From Bordetella parapertussis (lineage in GTDB: Bacteria; Cyanobacteriota; Cyanobacteriia; PCC-6307; Cyanobiaceae): a stretch of 14,731 bases of DNA. Of the stretch, positions 6,831-14,057 are shown piece after piece. The notes under the pieces were generated by a model that ran no database searches, was not told the DNA's origin, and saw only the letters and a program-made list of their open reading frames with translations. The stretch covers positions 1 through 14,731 of the forward strand of contig CALPMR020000038.1 of NCBI GenBank assembly GCA_943324725.2, in the 5' to 3' direction. Positions within the stretch are counted from its first letter, which is position 1. Every line of letters begins with the position of its first letter. Both the position numbers and the translations under genes were made by a program.

Positions 6831-6847
6831 GGGCAAACCAAGACTTT

Positions 6848-6866
6848 TCCGTGAACATTGCGTGAA
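6848..6866 (-). repeat. Tandem 8-bp direct repeat with 3-bp spacer upstream of the sigma promoter
   Basis: On the minus strand TTCACGCA (6866-6859), a 3-nt ATG spacer, then TTCACGGA (6855-6848): 7 of 8 positions identical, with an 11-bp period. This 8+3+8 geometry is that of PhoB-type response-regulator sites, although the letters do not match the cyanobacterial Pho box (CTTAACCT type). It lies about 18 bp upstream of the proposed -35 box. Response-regulator binding is inference. Confidence 0.35.
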
Positions 6867-6910
6867 GATTTTTTTATGGTGTTTTTGGCTACATTGGCAG
6901 CCACTGGCTG

Positions 6911-9037
6911 TCAGCCAGGCAATCCCCCGCGCCAACGTTCCATCAGCGTGGCCTGAACCCGCCGCGGTTCGCCTTCCGGCTGCCGCTGGCCGAAGTGGCC
7001 GTCGCTGTGCATGTGCCAGGCGCCGCTGTCCTCCAGGTAGAGCTCGATCAGGCGTTCGAGCTGGCTGCGCTGCTGGGGATCTTCGATCGGGGCGAGCGCC
7101 TCGACGCGCCGGTCCAGGTTGCGGGGCATCCAGTCGGCGCTGCCGATGAACAACTCGCTGTGGCCTCCATTGCCGAACCAGAACAGGCGGGAGTGTTCCA
7201 GGAAACGGCCGATCACACTGCTGACACTGATCGTTTCGCTCACTCCCGGCACCCCCGGCCGCAGTGAGCACATGCCGCGGATCACCAGCTCGATGCGCAC
7301 CCCCGCCTGGGAGGCCTCATAAAGCAGGGCGATGATCGCCGGATCGACCAGGGCATTCATCTTGCCGCGGATGTGGCCGCCGCGGCCGTTGCGGGCGTGC
7401 TCGATCTCGCGGCGGATCAGGCCCTCCATGCCTTTGCGCAGGGTGACGGGGGCCACCAGCAGCTTGCGGAAGCTCTGTTGCTTGGAGAAGCCGGTGAGGT
7501 AGTTGAACAGCTCCACCACGTCCTGGCCGAAGTCCTCCCGTGCCGTCAACAGCCCGATGTCGGTGTAGAGATTCGAGGTTTTTGAGTTGTAGTTGCCGGT
7601 GCCGATGTGCATGTAACTGCGCAGTCGCTCCTTCTCCCGCCGCACCACCAGCGCCACCTTGGTGTGGGTCTTCAGGCCGATCACCCCGTACACCACGTGC
7701 ACGCCGGCATGTTCCAGCTGGCGGGCCCACTGGATGTTGTTGTCCTCATCGAAGCGGGCCTTGAGCTCCACCAGGGCCATCACCTGCTTGCCGTTCTCGG
7801 CGGCGCGGATCAGGGCCGCCACCACCGGCGAATTCTTGGAGGTGCGATAGAGGGTCATCTTGATCGCCAGCACCGAGGCGTCTTCGGCGGCCTGATGCAG
7901 GAATTCCTCCACCGAGGTGGCGAACAGGTCGTAGGGGTGGTGCAGCAGCACATCGCCGCGGCGGATCACCCGGAAGATGCTCTCGAACTCCTCCTGCTTG
8001 ATCGAGCCATCGGCCAGGCGACTGCGCTGGGCCCGGGCCAGCCTGGGCACGGTGCGGCCCTGGTACGGGGTGTCATGCAGCTGGGGCAGGGGGATGCCGA
8101 TGAGGCTCATCAGGTCATCGAGCCCGAGCGGTCCGTTGATGCGGTAGAGGTCTTCGGCGTCCACATCGGTGCCTTCCATCAGCACCTGGACGATCTCGTC
8201 GGGCATCTCATCGGCCACCTCGAGCCGCACCACTTCGCCGCCCATGCGGCGCTTGCGCAGTCCCTCCTGCAGGGCCTCCATCAGGTCATCGGCCTCGAGA
8301 TCCCGCAGTTCCAGGTCGGCGTCGCGGGTGACCCGGAAGAAGTAGTGACCCTCCACGGTCATGCCGGGGAAGAGCAGCTGCAGGTTGAAGGCCACCAGCT
8401 GCTCCAGCGGCACGGCGGTGAAACAGGGGGTGGGAATGCGGGCGCAGAGCTCGGTGGGGATCTGCACGAAGCGCGGCAGGATTTTCTGGGGCACCTTCAC
8501 CCGGGCGAACTGTTGCTGACCGCTGTCGGGATCGCGGATCAGGGCCGCCACGTTGAGACTGAGGTTGCTCATGAACGGGAACGGGTGGGCCGGATCCACG
8601 GCCAGGGGCGTCAGCACCGGAAAGATCAGGCGCTGGAAGTAGTCGTTGGCCCAGGCTTTCTGCTGATCGTTCAGGCGCAGATAATCGATCAGCTGCACGC
8701 CGTACTCGAACAGCTGACTCTTGAGCGAATGGCGGTAATGCTGCTGTTGCAGTTCCAGCAGGGGCCGCAGTTTGGCGTGGATGGCCTGCAGTTGTTCCTG
8801 GGGGGTGAGGCCGTCGTCGCTGCGGGTGGTGACACCGGCTTCCAGCTGGGACTTGAGGGAGGCCACCCTCACCATGAAGAATTCGTCAAGGTTGTTGCTG
8901 AAAATGGCGCTGAACTTCGCCTGCTCCAGTAACGGCGTCTGTTCGTCCAGCGCCTGGGCCAGGACGCGATGGTTGAAATCAATCCAGCTCAGTTCGCGGT
9001 TGATGTACAGCTCAGGAGCAACGACCGGTTGCGTCAT
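6911..9037 (-). CDS. ppk1: Polyphosphate kinase 1
   Basis: A 708-residue protein of standard Ppk1 length that reversibly polymerises the gamma-phosphate of ATP into inorganic polyphosphate. The order of domains is intact: N-terminal domain beginning NRELSWIDFNHRVL (13-26) with EFFMVRV (52-58), the head domain to about 310, and the two C-terminal phospholipase-D-like domains. The phosphohistidine is most likely H458 in GLKTHTK (455-460), and the second conserved His is H615 in FLEHSR. IGTGNYN (478-484) is also present. The ATG at 9037 is preceded by a GGAGC ribosome site. It starts 44 nt after the MFS gene stop, so it is probably cotranscribed with it; the sigma gene 141 nt further on has its own probable promoter. 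A palindrome (CTGGCTG/CAGCCAG, 6904-6918) spans the stop codon, but no T-run follows on the minus strand. Confidence 0.97.
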   Translation of the reverse strand: MTQPVVAPELYINRELSWIDFNHRVLAQALDEQTPLLEQAKFSAIFSNNLDEFFMVRVASLKSQLEAGVTTRSDDGLTPQEQLQAIHAKLRPLLELQQQHYRHSLKSQLFEYGVQLIDYLRLNDQQKAWANDYFQRLIFPVLTPLAVDPAHPFPFMSNLSLNVAALIRDPDSGQQQFARVKVPQKILPRFVQIPTELCARIPTPCFTAVPLEQLVAFNLQLLFPGMTVEGHYFFRVTRDADLELRDLEADDLMEALQEGLRKRRMGGEVVRLEVADEMPDEIVQVLMEGTDVDAEDLYRINGPLGLDDLMSLIGIPLPQLHDTPYQGRTVPRLARAQRSRLADGSIKQEEFESIFRVIRRGDVLLHHPYDLFATSVEEFLHQAAEDASVLAIKMTLYRTSKNSPVVAALIRAAENGKQVMALVELKARFDEDNNIQWARQLEHAGVHVVYGVIGLKTHTKVALVVRREKERLRSYMHIGTGNYNSKTSNLYTDIGLLTAREDFGQDVVELFNYLTGFSKQQSFRKLLVAPVTLRKGMEGLIRREIEHARNGRGGHIRGKMNALVDPAIIALLYEASQAGVRIELVIRGMCSLRPGVPGVSETISVSSVIGRFLEHSRLFWFGNGGHSELFIGSADWMPRNLDRRVEALAPIEDPQQRSQLERLIELYLEDSGAWHMHSDGHFGQRQPEGEPRRVQATLMERWRGGLPG

Positions 9038-9081
9038 GGTGCTCCGTGCTCAGGCCGCTCAGGAATCCGAACGTAGCAATC

Positions 9082-10353
9082 TCAGCGGCTCGGCCCGTGT
9101 ATCGACGGCTTTTGCCCGGGCAGACCGCCGGCCACCAGCACCGCCACCCCCAGCATCAGGGCGATGCCGAGCCAGAAGGGGGCCTGCCGGTTCAGATTCA
9201 CGTAGGCCAGGCCGGCCAGCGGCGGGCCGAGGAAGCTGCCCAGGCTCTGCAGGCCCTGGAGGCTGCCCAGGGCTGCCCCCTGGCCGCTGTCATCGAGGCG
9301 TCGGGAGACGAGGCTGCGCAGGCACGGGGTGATCAGGCCGGTGCCGCTGGCCAGGATCGCCACCGCCGGAAACACCACGGCCACGGCTCGATCCACCGGG
9401 GCCAGGGGGATCATCAGGCAGCCCACCACCACCAGGCCCACCCCCGCCAGGCTGAGCCGCCATTCGCCGAAGCGCTTCACCAGCGGGCCGATCAGGCCGC
9501 CCTGGACCACGGTGGCCACCACCCCCACCACCACGAAGGCACTGGCCGAAATCCCCGGCCCCCAGCCGAAGTTCTGCTTGAAATAGACCACCAGCTCGGC
9601 GGTGAAGCCGCTGAAGGCGAGGAAGAACAGGAAGAAGGCCAGGCAGAGGCGCCGCACCTGGGGATTGCGGAACACCCGCGCCAGCTGGCTGAAGGGCTGC
9701 AGCTCCCGCTTGCGCGGCAGGGCCAGGCGGGCCTCCACCGGATGGGTTTCCGGCAGCAGGGTGAGCACCACCACCAGGTTCAGCACCGCGAAGCCCAGGG
9801 CCACCAGCACCGGCAGGGTGACGGAGATCCCCGCCAGCAGCCCCCCCAGGGCCGGCCCGAGGATGAAGCCCAGGCCGAAGGCCACGCCGATCAGGCCGAA
9901 GGCTCGCGCCCGCTGCTCCGGTAGCGAGATGTCGGCCAGCACGGCGCCGGCCGTGGCCGCCGTGCCGCCGCTGACGCCGTCGATCAGGCGGGCCACGAAC
10001 ATCAGCGCCAAGGGCAGGCCCGCCGCCGTGGCTCCCGGCCAGAACCGCTGCCAGGGCAGGCTGATGGTGAGGGCGAACAGGGCCAGCCCCAGCACCGAGC
10101 CGGCCACGCAGACCGTGATCACCGGCTTGCGGCCGAAGCGGTCGCTCATGGCGCCGATCAGCGGGGTGACGGTGAACTGGGCCAGGGCGTAACAGCCGCC
10201 CAGCAGGCCGACGGTCAGGCCGAGGTTGCGCTCGTCGCTGGTGAAGCCGGCCAGCAGGAACGGCAGCAACGGAAAGACGATGCTTTCGCCTAGCCTGTCG
10301 TTAAGCAAAGTGAGAAAGGCGCTCAACAGCGTTGAGGGGCGCTTGAGTCGCAT
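9082..10353 (-). CDS. MFS transporter, TetA-like drug/solute exporter
   Basis: A 423-residue membrane protein with about 12 predicted helices. The major-facilitator motif A appears as GAMSDRFGRKP (67-77) in the loop between helices 2 and 3. RLIDGVSGGT (122-131) lies in helix 4, and the antiporter motif C appears as GFILGPALGG (162-171) in helix 5. This set is typical of 12-helix proton antiporters of the TetA/DHA1 group, which expel drugs or metabolites through the plasma membrane. Chromosomal members in cyanobacteria are commonly of unknown substrate, so tetracycline resistance should not be inferred. The ATG at 10353 is the natural start; GGATGG upstream is a weak ribosome site. It heads the minus-strand run into ppk1 and is divergent from the DsbA-like gene. 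Confidence 0.9.
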   Translation of the reverse strand: MRLKRPSTLLSAFLTLLNDRLGESIVFPLLPFLLAGFTSDERNLGLTVGLLGGCYALAQFTVTPLIGAMSDRFGRKPVITVCVAGSVLGLALFALTISLPWQRFWPGATAAGLPLALMFVARLIDGVSGGTAATAGAVLADISLPEQRARAFGLIGVAFGLGFILGPALGGLLAGISVTLPVLVALGFAVLNLVVVLTLLPETHPVEARLALPRKRELQPFSQLARVFRNPQVRRLCLAFFLFFLAFSGFTAELVVYFKQNFGWGPGISASAFVVVGVVATVVQGGLIGPLVKRFGEWRLSLAGVGLVVVGCLMIPLAPVDRAVAVVFPAVAILASGTGLITPCLRSLVSRRLDDSGQGAALGSLQGLQSLGSFLGPPLAGLAYVNLNRQAPFWLGIALMLGVAVLVAGGLPGQKPSIHGPSR

Positions 10354-10384
10354 GGACCATCCACAGTGAGGCTCACCCTCCCAT

Positions 10385-10422
10385 GGCCGGGGCCGGCTGG
10401 TCTGGCTTGTCGGCCCCGGGCC
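10385..10422. repeat. GC-rich inverted repeat in the MFS/DsbA-like divergent gap
   Basis: CCGGGGCCG (10387-10395) and CGGCCCCGG (10411-10419) are perfect 9-bp arms around a 15-nt loop. Two more pairs (10385-10386 with 10421-10422) form across a single bulged G. No T-run follows on either strand. It lies in the 106-nt gap between the divergent starts, so it may be a protein-binding site or a leader hairpin. Confidence 0.45.
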
Positions 10423-10459
10423 TGGATTCGCCGCCTCAGGCCCTTAGCCTTGTGATCCC

Positions 10460-11158
10460 TTGGCCTTCTTGACGATTCCCAGCCCAGCCTCCGCGCTCTC
10501 TGCTGCTGATGACGGCCTCTGCGGCGGGCTTCAAGCCGCCTTGCCGCTGGCGTTGCTGAGCGCCCGCGTGGTGGTGATCTCGGATTTCAACTGCCCCTAT
10601 TGCTTCACTCTGAATGAATGGCTGGCCAGCATGGGGTTGGCGAATCAGGTGCGCTGGGTGGGAGTGGAGCACAAGCCCCACCTGCCCTCCGGCTTCGGAG
10701 AGCACAATCGCCCCGACGATCTGACGACCCTGCGCCAGGAGGTCAGCGACGTCAGGGTGCGGGCGCCTGAGGTGGGGGTGATCCTGCCGCCGGTCTGGGT
10801 CAATTCCCACAGGGCCTTGCTGATGCAGGCCGCCCTGGAGGACGAAGCGCCGGAGCTGGCCCATCGTTTCCGCCAGGAGGTGTTCCGCCGCTTCTGGTGC
10901 CAGAGCCGGGACATCTCCGCAGAGGCGGAGCTGCAGGCCGCCCTGGAGGTCGCTGGGGTGACCCTCGACGACGGAACCTTCTTCGACGAGCAGGAGCTGG
11001 CCAGCATCACCAACTGGTGGCAGCAGGAACTCGATCGCATTCCCTGCCTGCTTGCTCCCACCGGCGCCCGCCATCTCGGCCTTCAGGATCGCCGCGCTGT
11101 GGAATCGTTCGTGCTCGGTGCCCTGCGCGAAGGGCCTCCCGGTGCCGGTTGCCAATGA
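10460..11158 (+). CDS. DsbA/FrnE-like thioredoxin-fold oxidoreductase
   Basis: The segment VVVISDFNCPYCF (37-49) is the first beta strand and active-site loop of the DSBA family (2-hydroxychromene-2-carboxylate isomerase/FrnE group), with an intact CPYC (C45, C48). A cis-Pro-type segment is seen at RIPCLLAPTG, followed by LQDRRAVESFVLGAL, where FrnE proteins have their closing helix. It is probably a cytoplasmic dithiol-disulfide oxidoreductase or glutathione-linked enzyme; no clear signal peptide is present. The start is uncertain: the frame has no ATG. TTG at 10460 gives 232 residues, but no Shine-Dalgarno is seen. GTG at 10568 would put the first strand at the N terminus, as in typical family members (196 residues). 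Its stop overlaps the next gene's ATG (ATGA at 11155-11158), implying coupled translation. Confidence 0.75.
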   Translation: MAFLTIPSPASALSAADDGLCGGLQAALPLALLSARVVVISDFNCPYCFTLNEWLASMGLANQVRWVGVEHKPHLPSGFGEHNRPDDLTTLRQEVSDVRVRAPEVGVILPPVWVNSHRALLMQAALEDEAPELAHRFRQEVFRRFWCQSRDISAEAELQAALEVAGVTLDDGTFFDEQELASITNWWQQELDRIPCLLAPTGARHLGLQDRRAVESFVLGALREGPPGAGCQ

Positions 11159-13356
11159 GCGGCCTGGGGCTAGGCCCGGATCCCGGCGAAGACGATCAGA
11201 GCCGTCGCCTGCGCCGCCGGGTCAAGCGGCTTGAGTACGAATTGACCCAGGCGGTGCAGGTGCTGCCCCATCTGCGTCAGATGGTGGAGTTCAGCGGCGA
11301 TCTGCTGCTGTTGCTCAATGGCGAGGGGCTGTTGCTGGAGAGCAATGGCCGCCTGGCGAGCCTGCTGGAGCTGCCGGCGGCGGAGCTGCATCGCCTGCCT
11401 CTGGAGCGCTGGCTGGTTCTGCCCTCCCAGGTGGCGGTGCTGCGGCGGCGCCTGGAGGCCCTCGGCGCCGGCCAGGCCCTGCGCATGGAGGTCGCTGTCT
11501 GCAGGGCTGCTGGCGATCCGCTGCCGATGGAGCTGGAAGCTCTGCGTCTGCCCCGGCCGGCGGTCCCTGGGGCCAGGGATGCCTGTTGGACCCTGTCGCT
11601 GCGCGACCTGAGCGAGCGCCGCCGGCTGGAATCCACTGAGGCGATGCTGCAGCTTCAGCGGGGTCTGATCCTCGAGCTGCGGGACAGCGAAACGCGCTAC
11701 CGCGAACTGGTGGACCAGCTGGCCGATGGCCTGGCCCTGCTCGATCTCAGCCAGCGGATCCAGTTCGCCAACCCGGCCATGGCCGCCTTGCTGGGCTGCA
11801 GCACAGCGGCGGCCATGGGCCGTTGCCTCAGCGCCTTCATCGCCCCGGGCGATCTGGCCACCTGGCAGCAGCAGGTGGGCGCGCTGTTGGCGGGTCGACC
11901 TCGCCGTTGCCAGCTCGGTTTCGTCGCCGCCAGCGGTCGCTACCGACTGCTGGAGCTGGAGTTCACGCCCCGCTGGAACGCTGCTGGCCGGCACGAGGGC
12001 GCCAGGCTGCTGGCCCGGGATGTCAGCGAGTTGATGGCGGCCCGGGAGGGACTGGAGCGCCTGGCCTTCAGTGACGAGCTCACCGGGCTGGGCAACGAAC
12101 AGAGCAGCCGCCGTTTCGTCGCCAAACACCTCAGCCGCCGCTTCGACATTCCCCTGGCTCTGATGTGGCTCGATCTCGATGGCTTCCGGCGGATCAACCA
12201 CACCAACGGCCGCCTGATCGGGGATCGGCTGCTCTGTGCGGTGGCGGATCATCTGCGCGGCTGGCGTGCTCCCGGCGACTGGCTGGCGCGGATGGGGGGT
12301 GATGAATTCCTGGTGATCCGGCCCGGCCTGGATCGGGATGGGGCCTGGAGGATGGCGGCGGATCTGCAGCGCTCCCTGGCCTGTGGCCTGCAGTTGCCCG
12401 ACAGCGACGGGCTCGGCCTGGGCTTCTGTGCTGGCCTCAGCCTCCATCCCGAGCAGGCCGGTGATGCCGACAGCCTGCTGCGCCAGGCCGCCACCGCCCT
12501 CAGCCAGGCCCATGACGCCGGCCAGGGGCTGGTGATGTTCTACGAGAGTGGCTTCACCGAAACCCTGCGGGTTGAGCTGAGCCTGGAGGGGCGGCTGCGG
12601 CAGGCCCTGGAGCACGGTGATCTGCGCCTGGTGTATCAGCCCCAGGTGGATGGCCACGGCGTCCTGATCGGCAATGAGGCCCTGGCCCGCTGGCGCGATG
12701 GCGAGCGCGGCGAGGTCAGCCCGGTGTCGTTCATCCCCTTGGCAGAGCGCACCGGACTGATTCAGTCCCTCGGCTGCTGGGTGCTGGAGCAGGCCTGCGC
12801 CCAGCAGCGGCGCTGGCAGCTGGCCGGCCTCGATCCGCCGCCGGTGGCGGTCAACGTGTCGCCGTGCCAGCTGCTGGCGCCGCTGACGCCGATGTCGGAG
12901 CTCGTGGCGGCCGCCCTGGAACGTCATGGGCTGGAGCCCCAGTCGCTGGAGCTGGAGATCACCGAGTCGGGCATCCTGCCGATCACCGGGGTGAGAGGCG
13001 AGCTCGAAAGGCTCGCCAGCCTGGGGGTGACCCTGGCGATCGATGACTTCGGCACCGGATACTCCTCGCTGGAATCCCTGCACCGCCTGCCGATCCACAA
13101 GCTCAAGATCGATCAGAGTTTCACCGCCAATCTCACCACCAGTGCCTCAGCCCGCACGATCGTGCGCGCCGCCCTGACCATGGCCCGGGAACTGGGCCTG
13201 CAGACCTTGGTGGAAGGGGTGGAGACCGCCGATCAGGCGGCCCTGCTGGCGGGCCTGGGCTGCGATCGCTATCAGGGCTGTCACTTCGCCCGCCCCCTGG
13301 AGGTGGAGGCCTTCACGGCCCTGCTGGAGCGGCGGCAACAGACGCGGCCGGCCTGA
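11155..13356 (+). CDS. PAS-GGDEF-EAL cyclic-di-GMP enzyme
   Basis: A 733-residue protein without membrane segments. A short coiled region precedes two PAS-like sensor domains (about 40-155 and 178-297), then a GGDEF domain (about 300-460) and an EAL domain (about 472-728). The GGDEF motif is intact at 381-385, with guanine-contacting N348 and D357 kept, but the usual LTGLxNRR is LTGLGNEQS and the RxxD inhibitory site is not conserved (APGD). The EAL domain keeps what phosphodiesterases need: E508 in NEAL, N567, E601, D630/D631 in DDFGTGYSS, K651, E687 and Q707. It is therefore likely an active c-di-GMP phosphodiesterase, with possible cyclase or GTP-sensing activity. The ATG overlaps the previous stop; the frame extends further upstream, but that part is out-of-frame overlap with the DsbA-like gene. 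sdhC starts 2 nt after its stop. Confidence 0.95.
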   Translation: MSGLGLGPDPGEDDQSRRLRRRVKRLEYELTQAVQVLPHLRQMVEFSGDLLLLLNGEGLLLESNGRLASLLELPAAELHRLPLERWLVLPSQVAVLRRRLEALGAGQALRMEVAVCRAAGDPLPMELEALRLPRPAVPGARDACWTLSLRDLSERRRLESTEAMLQLQRGLILELRDSETRYRELVDQLADGLALLDLSQRIQFANPAMAALLGCSTAAAMGRCLSAFIAPGDLATWQQQVGALLAGRPRRCQLGFVAASGRYRLLELEFTPRWNAAGRHEGARLLARDVSELMAAREGLERLAFSDELTGLGNEQSSRRFVAKHLSRRFDIPLALMWLDLDGFRRINHTNGRLIGDRLLCAVADHLRGWRAPGDWLARMGGDEFLVIRPGLDRDGAWRMAADLQRSLACGLQLPDSDGLGLGFCAGLSLHPEQAGDADSLLRQAATALSQAHDAGQGLVMFYESGFTETLRVELSLEGRLRQALEHGDLRLVYQPQVDGHGVLIGNEALARWRDGERGEVSPVSFIPLAERTGLIQSLGCWVLEQACAQQRRWQLAGLDPPPVAVNVSPCQLLAPLTPMSELVAAALERHGLEPQSLELEITESGILPITGVRGELERLASLGVTLAIDDFGTGYSSLESLHRLPIHKLKIDQSFTANLTTSASARTIVRAALTMARELGLQTLVEGVETADQAALLAGLGCDRYQGCHFARPLEVEAFTALLERRQQTRPA

Positions 13357-13358
13357 GC

Positions 13359-14057
13359 ATGGGCGATCATGGGCTGTCGCTGCAGCCTCGGCTCGCCTTG
13401 AACGGTTCCCTGCGGCGACCTCTCTGGATTCCGATCACGGGCCTGGTGCTGGTGCTGTTCCTGGTGGCCCATCTCGCCGGTCTGGGCCTGGCTCTGTTCG
13501 ATCCTGCCGCCTTCGAGCGCTTGGCCCTCTGGTTGCACGGCCAGCTGTGGCTGGCGCCGCTGGAGCTGGCTCTGGCGGCCGCATTGCTGGCCCATCCGCT
13601 GTTGACCCTGGTCAAACTGCTGGCCAATGCCCGGCTCCGTGGTCCAGCCGGCGCTCCCCTGGTCAGTCGCCGTGGGGCCGGCGCCGAGGCTCTGGCGGCC
13701 TGGAGCGCCCGGCTGCTGCCCGCCAGCGGCGGCCTGCTGCTGCTGTTTCTGGGTGTGCATCTGGGCCAGCTGCGCTGGCAGCGACCGGCGGCGGGCCAGG
13801 AGCTGGCCACGCTGCTGGCGGTGTTGAGCTCGCCCTGGTCCCTGCTGCTGTACGTGGCGGCGGGTCTGGCCCTGGCCCTGCATCTGTTCCATGGCCATGA
13901 AAGTGCCCATCGCAGCCTCGGCCTGCTCGACGGCGCCAATGGCGGCCGCATCCGCAGCAGTGGGCGCGGTCTGGCCCTGCTGCTGGGGGCTGGCTTCGCC
14001 CTGCTGCCCCTGCTGCTGGTCTGGCCCGGCCCGGCTCGGGCGGTGATCGGCGGATGA
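13359..14057 (+). CDS. sdhC: Succinate dehydrogenase cytochrome b subunit (b558 type)
   Basis: A 232-residue integral membrane protein with five hydrophobic segments (about 22-46, 63-88, 115-137, 155-176 and 202-222), the layout of the Bacillus-type single membrane anchor. Candidate haem-ligand histidines sit within or at the edges of helices: H38, H79, H134 and H175. The [15 protein letters not shown] segment (175-189) is characteristic of this family. It anchors the flavoprotein/iron-sulfur pair in the membrane and passes electrons to the quinone pool. The ATG lies 2 nt after the GGDEF-EAL stop, and its own stop overlaps the sdhA start (ATGA at 14054-14057). The assignment rests on topology, the His segment and the sdhA neighbour. 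Confidence 0.88.
   Translation: MGDHGLSLQPRLALNGSLRRPLWIPITGLVLVLFLVAHLAGLGLALFDPAAFERLALWLHGQLWLAPLELALAAALLAHPLLTLVKLLANARLRGPAGAPLVSRRGAGAEALAAWSARLLPASGGLLLLFLGVHLGQLRWQRPAAGQELATLLAVLSSPWSLLLYVAAGLALALHLFHGHESAHRSLGLLDGANGGRIRSSGRGLALLLGAGFALLPLLLVWPGPARAVIGG

Noticed and set aside
6869..6918. T-run at 6869-6875 and palindrome at 6904-6918 as a ppk1 terminator
   Set aside because: The T-run is on the + strand, so the minus-strand ppk1 transcript would have A residues after the hairpin; no leftward intrinsic terminator is formed.
7607..8932. 441-codon + strand frame inside ppk1
   Set aside because: His/Gln/Gly-rich antisense translation of a full-length polyphosphate kinase.
11170..13098. 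642-codon minus-strand frame opposite the GGDEF-EAL gene
   Set aside because: Its Gln/Pro/Ala-rich composition is that of an antisense shadow; the + strand protein has complete catalytic motifs.
13262..13269. HIP1 octamer GCGATCGC
   Set aside because: Only one copy was noticed in the window and it is inside the EAL coding region; it gives no evidence of HIP1 enrichment.
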